Made by a program: the position numbers and the translations under genes
Part shown: piece by piece, positions 7,384 through 12,187 of the stretch
Layout of the letters: each line of letters opens with the position of its first letter
Numbering within the stretch: position 1 is the first letter of the stretch
Assembly: GCA_035551475.1 (NCBI GenBank)
Contig: DASZMX010000126.1
Span: forward strand, 1-12,187
Source of the DNA: DASZMX01 sp035551475
GTDB taxonomy: Bacteria; Verrucomicrobiota; Verrucomicrobiia; Limisphaerales; Palsa-1400
DNA: 12,187 nucleotides
Reading direction: 5' to 3'
The notes under the pieces: model-generated
What the model was told of the DNA's origin: nothing
What the model saw: only the letters and a program-made list of their open reading frames with translations
The model's database searches: none

Positions 7384-8225
7384 TCGCCCTTGGCCATCTG
7401 ACGCACTCGTTCCAACGCCACGTCCGCCAACATCGGCTCGCGGCCGATGCTCGCGCTGTACCAGAGCCGTTTGCCGTGCATTTCCGTCGGGTTGCGCCAC
7501 GTCGGCTGACCCAACAGCATCCGTTCTTGCACCACCCGTTTCGGCGCGCCCAGCATCACCGGAATGTCCTCATACGAATGGAGTCCGTCGGAAATAAAAA
7601 AAGGCGTGACCACAATATTCCGGGCCTTCGCCAGCGCGTAACACTCGCCGATGCGCGGCTCTTCCTCCATGAAGATCGCGTGCACCTCCTCATAAATCTG
7701 CCGCGCCGCGATCAATTCCACCTGCCGCTCGATGGCTTTGCGCGAATTCTCATTGGCGCCCGTTCCGTGTCCGGCAATAAACAGCGCCGTCTCCGCCGGC
7801 TTGGGCAAACGTGGAAAAGGATGTTGTTCCACCACGCGCCGCGCCTGGGCCAGCAGCGCCTCCGTCATGCTCGCATGAGTTCCCACCGGCCCGCCGTAAT
7901 AAAAAGTCTGCCCCCCCGCCGTGCGTTGCCTCGGGAAAGAAATCTCCCCCTTGGCGCCAAACCCAAATTCACGCGGCACGACTTCCTCCGTAAAATAACC
8001 TTCGCTGATAAAAAGCGGCACAATAAAAACGCGCGGCGCAAAGATCCCCCGCAACACCTGCGAAAAGTAAGGCTCCTCTTTCCAGAAACATTCCTGCACC
8101 TCCGCAAAAATCCCCCGCCGCCGCAACTCCTCCGCGTGTTGATGCGCTGGCGCCGCCGAATCCGCATTCAGCGTCGAGCCATGCGCCGCCAGCACCAGCG
8201 CCGCATCTGAGAAATCATCCCGCAC
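7380..8225 (-). CDS. cbiX: CbiX/SirB family chelatase, two-half form
   Basis: This is a sirohydrochlorin cobalto- or ferrochelatase-like protein, inserting metal into the tetrapyrrole on the way to cobalamin or sirohaem. It has two tandem class II chelatase halves. The first has LAAHGST and PLFISEGYFTEEVVP; the second has IAGHGTG, MEEEPRIGE and PFFISDGLHSYEDIP. Both expected active-site histidines are in the second half, whereas the first half has Phe at its second position. The start is uncertain: GTG at 8225 (281 aa) begins close to the conserved part, while a TTG at 8258 would add eleven low-information residues. Neither has a well-spaced ribosome-binding site. It lies directly downstream of tRNA-Thr on the same strand with no visible terminator, and overlaps the serine hydrolase by four bases. 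Confidence 0.87.
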   Translation of the reverse strand: MRDDFSDAALVLAAHGSTLNADSAAPAHQHAEELRRRGIFAEVQECFWKEEPYFSQVLRGIFAPRVFIVPLFISEGYFTEEVVPREFGFGAKGEISFPRQRTAGGQTFYYGGPVGTHASMTEALLAQARRVVEQHPFPRLPKPAETALFIAGHGTGANENSRKAIERQVELIAARQIYEEVHAIFMEEEPRIGECYALAKARNIVVTPFFISDGLHSYEDIPVMLGAPKRVVQERMLLGQPTWRNPTEMHGKRLWYSASIGREPMLADVALERVRQMAKGE

Positions 8226-8270
8226 CCCCCGACCATAGCTGCCTCCCTTCCCAAACAAAAGCCGAAGATA

Positions 8271-8345
8271 TGGAGCCAGTTGTCGGAATCGAACCGACGA
8301 CCGACGGTTTACAAAACCGTTGCTCTACCGCTGAGCTAAACTGGC
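8271..8345 (-). tRNA. tRNA-Thr (anticodon UGU)
   Basis: The minus strand folds into a full cloverleaf of 75 nt including the encoded CCA (plus-strand tgg at 8271-8273). The acceptor stem is GCCAGTT/AACTGGC, the D arm GCTC/GAGC, the anticodon stem ACGGT/ACCGT around loop TTTGTAA, and the T arm GTCGG/CCGAC around TTCGATT, with a 5-nt variable loop. The anticodon TGT reads threonine ACA codons, and the discriminator base is U. The integrase remnant begins just beyond its 5' end, so it may mark an insertion site. The antisense frame through the tRNA (VGIEPTTDGLQNRCST) is a classic false ORF and happens to be in frame with the integrase remnant. Confidence 0.97.
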
Positions 8346-8347
8346 AA

Positions 8348-8887
8348 AATAACCGCCCCTATTTTGGCCAACTGAAAACCGGCGGCAAGCCAATTCGCCA
8401 TCCGCCCGGCTCCAACAGCGCAGACGAAGGACTGGCAAAACTATTTCGCTTTCTGGCGTTCTCCGGTGTTCGCATCAATGAAGCCCGGTTCATCACCTGG
8501 GCGGATGTTGATTTCCAAAAGCAAATGCTCCGCGCCCGCATCACCAAGAACGGCAAAACCCGTTGGATTCCGTTTAACGCCAGCTTACGTGAACTCTTGG
8601 ATAAACTCCGCGCCGCCCATCCGGACGAATCGCCCGAGGCTAGCGTGATGCGCGTGTTTGAATGTCAGAAGTCAATTGACCGTGCCGCCAAGTTGACCGG
8701 CGCAAAACGAATCACCCACCACGACTTGCGCCATTTATTCGCGACTCGCTGCATTGAAAACGGCGTGGACATACCGACTGTCTCACGCTGGCTTGGCCAC
8801 CAAGATGGCGGTGCACTTTGCATGAAAACGTATGGTCATCTTCGGGACGAGCATAGCCGTAACGAAGCAAGAAAGGTGAGCTTCTAG
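8348..8887 (+). pseudogene. Tyrosine recombinase remnant (catalytic domain only)
   Basis: About 170 residues carry the phage-integrase catalytic domain. FLAFSGVRINEA holds the first Arg (codon 8471), ITKNGKTRW the beta-hairpin Lys, HHDLRHLFATRC the His-x-x-Arg (codons 8720 and 8729), WLGHQDGG the second His (codon 8798) and MKTYGHL the Tyr nucleophile (codon 8831). All catalytic residues are therefore intact. The N-terminal arm-binding and core-binding domains are missing: the frame runs straight back into the antisense of tRNA-Thr and offers no start after it. Homology becomes visible from about 8430, and 8348 is simply the first codon beyond the tRNA. It is most likely a truncated integrase left by rearrangement at the tRNA. 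The residues after the Tyr match integrases I associate with Verrucomicrobiota. Confidence 0.85.
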
Positions 8888-8900
8888 GGGGAACGCAGCT

Positions 8901-9743
8901 TTATAGCTCTTGGTTTAAATGAACTTCGATTTCACGAGACTCTGTGCCCCGTAAAACTCTAACAATGACTTGCTGTCCCTGCATGAGATGCAGTGCTTCA
9001 AAGAAATCGTCCATCGATTCGATAGGGACTTTCCCGATTTGAACGATCACGTCGCCGCGCAAAATGTTAGCTAGAAAAGCTGGGCTTCCCTCGGTTACAC
9101 CCGTAACGTAAACACCTGTATTTCGTTCTAATTTACTCCGAACTTCATCGGGTAATGCCCCGACAGAAACACCTAAAATCGGAGGCCGCGCGAGTTTCCA
9201 AAACGTTGCGACTTGATCATGAATCGGAATTTCATACGGTGTGTACTGCGTCTGAAGCGTCGGCGCAGTGGTTGTAGTGGAATACCCCGAATATGTGCCA
9301 ACGGAAGTAGAATTTCCGGGAAACGCGCCGGTCGTTACATTCCCATGCGCTTGGGTAGTAAACGTCTGCCCTGGTTGAACTGAAAGAGATGGCAACACTC
9401 CTTGAGCCGTTCTCGCGTATGTGCTCCCAATCAAGACGAACTGTGCTCCGACAAGAGTTCCTTGCTCTATCGCATCTTCACGAGAAGCAGGAGGTCCGCT
9501 GAACGAAGCGCTGCCAATTCTAATGTAACCCCGCTCGCCATATCGCCGTTGCGTGTCGCTTAATTGCGATAATGGAACCATTTCAATTTCTGGCGGGCCT
9601 ACACTCGGAATCAGACGGCGCTGCATTTCCGGTCTTAAGTTCTCAGCCTGATAAAATCTTGCAAAGCCGTTCGGTAATTTGAACGACGGGGCGACGCAGC
9701 CATTCAATATGATGGCCAAAGCGATGAGAACGCACTTCTTCAT
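8901..9743 (-). CDS. Lipoprotein with C-terminal PDZ domain
   Basis: This encodes a 280-residue lipoprotein: MKKC, a hydrophobic core and the lipobox LNGC with Cys16. Residues about 20-115 form an N-terminal domain that includes GTLVGAQFVLIGSTYA. A Gly/Ser/Thr-rich, low-complexity stretch follows (about 122-168), then YTPYEIPIHDQVATFW and a PDZ domain (about 190-278) with GVSVG, EGSPAFLANILRGDVIVQIG and VRVLRG. PDZ domains bind C-termini or unfolded segments, but no protease triad is present, so this is probably a binding or scaffold protein at the cell envelope. Lipoproteins of similar layout occur in gamma-proteobacteria as far as I recall. Its GC content (about 50-55% in lines counted) is below that of rmuC and other left-side genes, suggesting acquisition. 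It converges on the integrase remnant with 13 bases between stops. Confidence 0.83.
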   Translation of the reverse strand: MKKCVLIALAIILNGCVAPSFKLPNGFARFYQAENLRPEMQRRLIPSVGPPEIEMVPLSQLSDTQRRYGERGYIRIGSASFSGPPASREDAIEQGTLVGAQFVLIGSTYARTAQGVLPSLSVQPGQTFTTQAHGNVTTGAFPGNSTSVGTYSGYSTTTTAPTLQTQYTPYEIPIHDQVATFWKLARPPILGVSVGALPDEVRSKLERNTGVYVTGVTEGSPAFLANILRGDVIVQIGKVPIESMDDFFEALHLMQGQQVIVRVLRGTESREIEVHLNQEL

Positions 9744-9893
9744 TTCGTTGCGGTTACGCCATTTTGAATTTGGATACGATCACAACTTTTGGCGTACGTC
9801 AATCAAATACGCCTCCATCGGCCTGCCTAGCATGTCTGAAATCTCTCGTGCAATCGACAATCACAAGCCTGCCTCGCAATCAATATTCTAAAA

Positions 9894-11123
9894 CTAAACT
9901 CGACCAATTTCGCCTTTCTGCTGCCATTCGGCGATGACTTCTCTGAGCATACGCATTTTGTCCTCTTGCTGGCGCAGTCGCTCGGCCAAATCTTTCAGTC
10001 CGCGCGCCTCGATGGCGTCTTGCTTCTTGGCCTCGGCCAGGTCGATGCCGTCTTGAATCCATTTCGGGGATGGCCTGAAATGGTCCAACGTGAGCTCGGT
10101 CACGTGCCACCAGTATTCCCGTTTTGGATCGCGACCATCAGCCAGCCACGCCAGACGCACTTCGTAATTGTGCCTTTCAAGCTCGATCTGCACGGCCTTC
10201 TCCTGCCACTCGCCGACGACAAAGCCGACCGCCCGAGCGAGCTTGCCCATTTTCCATGCCCATCGCCGGCCCACGGCGTCTTTGAAGTTTTGCTCCGTGA
10301 GCTTTGCGCCGTTGTGGTTCAGGACGATCACCGTTTGTTTGACCATCTCGCGCCATGCCCGCGCTCGCGGTGTCATCCACCCAAAACGGCCTTTGTGCGG
10401 AGGCGTTGCCTTGCACTCGCCTTTTCTCTGTGGGTCTGCCGACCAATGGCCGAAGTATCGAACGCACCTTGCGCCCTTGTCCTCTGGCAATCGGCTTTCC
10501 CAGTCTTTTCGCAGGTACTCGCCCAGGTATCGGCCCAAGGCGGTGCCGTTCTCTCGCATCGGCTGGAGCTGATGGCGACCGAAGCCGTAAAGCTTCGACG
10601 TGCGCCGCCAGTATGCCCACTCGCGTTTCAACACCTCGGTTGCCGTCGCATAGTTCGGCTTGCAACTTGGCTTGCCTTTCGCGTCCTTCGCCGGGAAGCA
10701 CGCGGCGAAATCAATCGACCCACGAATATCATCTTTACACGCTACCACTAAATGAAAATGAATTCCGCCGTTGCGATGACGTTCTGTGACTGTGACGCCG
10801 CAGACGTAACGCTTCGAAATCTCATTCGTGAGCGGAGAATGAAAACGACGTTGCGCTTCTTTCCTGTCCCGGAGATTGCGATACCGTCCACCCGCATCGA
10901 GGTCACCCAGAGTCAAGGTCAAGAATCCGATTCGTTCCCGCCCGAAAATCGCAGCCATCCATTCGATGTTCTTTGTTAATGCTTCCGCCAGTTTCTTCCG
11001 GGGTCCTGGAACTGGCCTGAATTCATCCTCTGATGCAGTTGTTACAGATAGACAAGGAAGGCCGCTGGCGGGCGGCGCTTCGCGCCGCTCCGCCTCCGGC
11101 CATCCCGCGACGCCGGTTTCCAT
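9894..11123 (-). CDS. rep: HUH endonuclease, rolling-circle replication initiation protein
   Basis: This encodes a 409-residue Rep-type HUH endonuclease, which would nick one strand at an origin and bind covalently to the 5' end to start rolling-circle replication. The three motifs are in order: FLTLTL (67-72, motif 1), GIHFHLVV (120-127) with metal-binding His122 and His124, and GRYLGEYLRK (197-206) with Tyr203-x-x-Lys206. Tyr199 is a second nearby tyrosine. This fits Rep_ORF2/G2P-like proteins better than IS91 or the smaller REP-associated transposases. The C-terminus (about 352-402) is a charged, coiled-coil-like helix. ATG 11123 follows AAGG at a 7-base spacing and lies 18 bases after the helix-turn-helix gene. 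Residues about 8-23 are encoded over a strong GC hairpin and may be a late insertion. Confidence 0.8.
   Translation of the reverse strand: METGVAGWPEAERREAPPASGLPCLSVTTASEDEFRPVPGPRKKLAEALTKNIEWMAAIFGRERIGFLTLTLGDLDAGGRYRNLRDRKEAQRRFHSPLTNEISKRYVCGVTVTERHRNGGIHFHLVVACKDDIRGSIDFAACFPAKDAKGKPSCKPNYATATEVLKREWAYWRRTSKLYGFGRHQLQPMRENGTALGRYLGEYLRKDWESRLPEDKGARCVRYFGHWSADPQRKGECKATPPHKGRFGWMTPRARAWREMVKQTVIVLNHNGAKLTEQNFKDAVGRRWAWKMGKLARAVGFVVGEWQEKAVQIELERHNYEVRLAWLADGRDPKREYWWHVTELTLDHFRPSPKWIQDGIDLAEAKKQDAIEARGLKDLAERLRQQEDKMRMLREVIAEWQQKGEIGRV
11067..11094. repeat. GC-rich hairpin within the start of rep
   Basis: Perfect 7-base arms GCGGCGC (11072-11078) and GCGCCGC (11082-11088) enclose TTC. 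Five further pairs, GGCGG (11067-11071) with CCGCC (11090-11094), extend the stem past one bulged T at 11089, giving twelve pairs. It lies inside codons about 11-19 of rep. It may be a dispersed palindromic element, a replication-related site or an RNA structure controlling translation; the sequence alone does not decide. Confidence 0.5.
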
Positions 11124-11127
11124 AATG

Positions 11128-11134
11128 CCGCCTT
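11128..11134 (-). promoter_or_regulatory. Ribosome-binding site of rep
   Basis: AAGGCGG on the minus strand places AAGG seven bases before the ATG at 11123. It lies in the 18-base gap after the helix-turn-helix gene and fixes the start of the replication protein. Most left-side genes lack an equally clear site. Confidence 0.5.
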
Positions 11135-11141
11135 GTTAAGT

Positions 11142-11300
11142 TTAGCGACATTTGAGAAACCGGTTTACCTCCTCCTCCGTGAATCGCTTGTGGCGAATCC
11201 CAGGAATGGGAGTCAATAGTTTTCTATGGCAAAGCCGCAGGATGGTCTTTTCGTCCGCCTGCAATAGCGATGCCACGTCCTTCGTGGTATAAACTTTCAC
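11142..11300 (-). CDS. Small excisionase-like helix-turn-helix protein
   Basis: This encodes a 52-residue protein beginning VKVYTTKDVASLLQADEKT and ending RHKRFTEEEVNRFLKCR. The layout, YTTKDVASLL as the first helix pair, TILRLCHRKLL as the recognition region, then a short wing and EEEVNRFL, matches the MerR-like winged helix of excisionases and small regulators encoded beside integrases and replication genes. It could act as a recombination directionality factor, as a repressor of rep, or both. The start is uncertain: GTG 11300 has AGGTG at suitable spacing (11305-11309) and opens right at the domain, while ATG 11348 or TTG 11366 would add up to 22 residues without recognisable structure. 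The gene lies 18 bases upstream of rep on the same strand, so the two form an operon. Confidence 0.72.
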   Translation of the reverse strand: MKVYTTKDVASLLQADEKTILRLCHRKLLTPIPGIRHKRFTEEEVNRFLKCR

Positions 11301-11304
11301 TCGA

Positions 11305-11309
11305 CACCT
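11305..11309 (-). promoter_or_regulatory. Ribosome-binding site supporting the GTG start at 11300
   Basis: AGGTG on the minus strand pairs with the 3' part of the anti-Shine-Dalgarno sequence, with six bases between AGG and GTG. The alternative ATG at 11348 has no comparable site, which is why the short form of the helix-turn-helix protein is preferred. Confidence 0.35.
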
Positions 11310-11541
11310 ACCGTTCTTTTGCGCCGCCAGCTTTCGCGGGAAGTGCATTGTTAATGTTGACAGCAAGGTTTCCCTCGCTGTGCATCGGTGTCGGCTTTCC
11401 TTTGTTAGTAGGACGGCAGGTAAAAATGAAGCTGCGAGTGCGCTTGGTAGGCGGGCCTCTGGATTGATTCGTCTGGGATGGCTCTTTGGCCCCTCTGCGA
11501 CAATCTCTGGACTCTTTTATAAAACGCTAATAGTAATGCGC

Positions 11542-11569
11542 CGTATAAATATTATTGGCGAAAGAACAA
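11542..11569 (-). promoter_or_regulatory. Weak candidate promoter for the helix-turn-helix-rep operon
   Basis: The minus strand reads TTGTTC (11564-11569), a 16-base AT-rich spacer, then TATACG (11542-11547). Matches to consensus are three of six and four of six. A second -10-like TATAAA lies at 11516-11521 without a good -35 partner. The zone is the most AT-rich near the operon, but the leader would be about 235 nt, so this is tentative. Confidence 0.22.
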
Positions 11570-11589
11570 CCGATACACGAGGAGCTTAC

Positions 11590-11671
11590 GAATCCCTTTG
11601 AAGCCGGTCAACCGCTTTTCGGTCGCGTGTCCTGTTGAGTCCCTTTGAGGGTGGAAAAAAGCTGAACACGC
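11590..11671. repeat. Short direct repeat and nested inverted repeats
   Basis: TCCCTTTGA occurs twice 47 bases apart (about 11593 and 11640). The second copy forms a small hairpin CCCT-TTG-AGGG (11641-11651). GCGTGT (11625-11630) and ACACGC (11666-11671) enclose it as an outer inverted repeat. The block could be a structured RNA, an element end or an intergenic repeat. I recall similar wording in Verrucomicrobiota intergenic regions but cannot verify it. Confidence 0.35.
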
Positions 11672-11824
11672 AGCCGAGCAATTCCGGGCGGCGATGGTAT
11701 GGCTCCGGGCAGGGCCGTCAAGGTATTGCTCGCCACGCGCCCCCGCGCCCTGCTGCGCTCCACTTTGACCGCCCAGCCCTTCGCCAAGACGCGCCGCTTA
11801 GGAATTGCCTGCGGAAATTCTATG

Positions 11825-12187
11825 CTACACCTTATTTGCAGGCGCATGCTCACGAACGATCTCCTGCACCGTCTCCAATACACTTTGATCCTCCAGTGCC
11901 TTCACGGGAATAAAGAGAGCCTTGGAACGTGAAACAAAAAGAAAGAGAAATCGTTTTGACTGCCGGACACGGACAATTCCTGCCCATTGAATCAATTGCT
12001 CAAATGCAGCGCCTTTGGTGCGTATGCCCTCCGCATTGAAAGTGAACGTGAACGGCCCTTTCGTTATCGGACTGGTTCGCCGACGCATAAGCGTTTGGAA
12101 AGCAACAATAATGGGCGTAAACAGAATGGCACAGAAGCAGATCGGCAAAAACTGTAAAGAGCCCTTTTCGAATCCTGTCAAACAGAT
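11825..12187 (-). CDS. YcxB-like membrane protein, 5' end beyond the window
   Basis: The minus frame is open to the right edge (121 codons plus an 11825 TAG stop counted within), so the true start lies outside the window; a TTG at 12181 is possible but unlikely. A hydrophobic segment (FLPICFCAILFTPIIVAF) is followed by the basic stop RRR and a soluble domain: GPFTFTFNAEGIRTKGAAF, IQWAGIVRVRQSKRFLFLFV, then LFIPVKAL. The order of beta strands, a central Trp, and IPxxAL followed by a final helix fits the YcxB-like C-terminal domain, a family of unknown function. Family members usually have more N-terminal sequence and a second membrane segment, agreeing with truncation by the window. Whether it belongs to the mobile element or to the host flank is unclear. 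Confidence 0.65.
   Translation of the reverse strand: MCLTGFEKGSLQFLPICFCAILFTPIIVAFQTLMRRRTSPITKGPFTFTFNAEGIRTKGAAFEQLIQWAGIVRVRQSKRFLFLFVSRSKALFIPVKALEDQSVLETVQEIVREHAPANKV

Larger units (their letters stand above)
8346..11600. mobile_element. Putative integrative rolling-circle element at tRNA-Thr, boundaries uncertain
   Basis: A broken tyrosine integrase beside a tRNA, an HUH replication protein and an excisionase-like helix-turn-helix protein lie within about 3 kb, together with one PDZ lipoprotein of lower GC. This set is typical of integrated plasmid-like or phage-like elements. No capsid, Zot-like ATPase, relaxase coupling protein or partition gene is visible, so neither a complete inovirus nor a conjugative element is supported. 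The left boundary is placed at the tRNA 5' end. The right boundary is a guess near the AT-rich zone and repeats at 11520-11650. By eye I found no copy of a tRNA-Thr segment to the right, so the attachment sites are undefined. Confidence 0.4.
11301..11824. other. Non-coding region between YcxB-like gene and the rep operon
   Basis: About 520 bases hold no gene I can support. From right to left: a GC-rich block (about 11670-11800) in which several frames stay open without domain features; a structured stretch (11590-11671) with a repeated TCCCTTTGA and a small hairpin; an AT-rich zone (11516-11555) that may contain the rep-operon promoter; and unremarkable sequence down to the helix-turn-helix gene. 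The 91-codon minus frame at 11608-11883 is rejected as a gene because it overlaps the YcxB-like stop region and shows no domain. Confidence 0.5.

Noticed and set aside
8270..8347. Protein-coding start of the integrase frame within the tRNA
   Set aside because: The residues are the standard false translation of a tRNA antisense strand; they are in frame with the integrase remnant by chance or rearrangement.
9966..10751. 261-codon plus-strand open frame opposite rep
   Set aside because: It lies wholly antisense to HUH motifs 2 and 3 and shows no recognisable family.
11608..11883. 91-codon minus-strand frame near the right end
   Set aside because: It overlaps the end of the YcxB-like gene, has no domain and coincides with repeat-like non-coding sequence.
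8346..12187. Duplicated tRNA-Thr segment as an attachment site
   Set aside because: Only short matches such as AACTGGC near 11009 were seen by eye, too short to support a site.
1..12187. CRISPR array or defence island
   Set aside because: No regularly spaced repeats and no cas, restriction, toxin-antitoxin or abortive-infection genes are visible.

Overview
The window looks like a piece of a high-GC chromosome from a Verrucomicrobiota bacterium, probably near Limisphaerales/Pedosphaera. I base this on remembered protein styles, with no search: the secreted protein at the left edge, the two-half CbiX, the HUH replication protein, and the integrase tail with its HHDLRHLFATRCIE and MKTYGHLRDEHS motifs all resemble sequences I associate with that phylum. 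Few genes have a clear Shine-Dalgarno site.

Left and centre (1-8345) is compact housekeeping chromosome. In order it holds a secreted protein cut by the window edge (minus strand), a small lipoprotein and a PfkB-type sugar kinase (plus), pterin-4a-carbinolamine dehydratase (minus), an FHA-domain membrane protein (plus), type I 3-dehydroquinate dehydratase (minus), RidA and RmuC (plus), a secreted class C beta-lactamase-like serine hydrolase and a CbiX-type chelatase (minus), and tRNA-Thr(UGU) (minus). Strands alternate. Three convergent pairs have 0-2 bases between stop codons, and two divergent pairs share only 33 and 43 bases. Co-transcribed units are probably lipoprotein-kinase, ridA-rmuC and (tRNA-Thr)-cbiX-serine hydrolase, the last pair joined by an ATGA overlap.

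Right of the tRNA (8346-12187) the character changes to an accessory region. A headless tyrosine-recombinase catalytic domain begins close to the tRNA 5' end. It is followed by a lower-GC PDZ-domain lipoprotein, a 409-residue HUH endonuclease of rolling-circle replication type, and a small excisionase-like helix-turn-helix protein just upstream of the rep gene. A non-coding stretch of about 520 bases with short repeats comes next, then a YcxB-like membrane protein running off the right edge. I read 8346 to about 11600 as a decayed or compact integrative element at tRNA-Thr that used rolling-circle replication and carried a lipoprotein. I could not find a duplicated attachment site, so the element's right boundary is unknown.

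The most useful leads are this tRNA-Thr element, a strong promoter with an adjoining palindrome at 826-884, the hairpin inside the start of rep, and the repeat-like intergenic block near 11590-11824.
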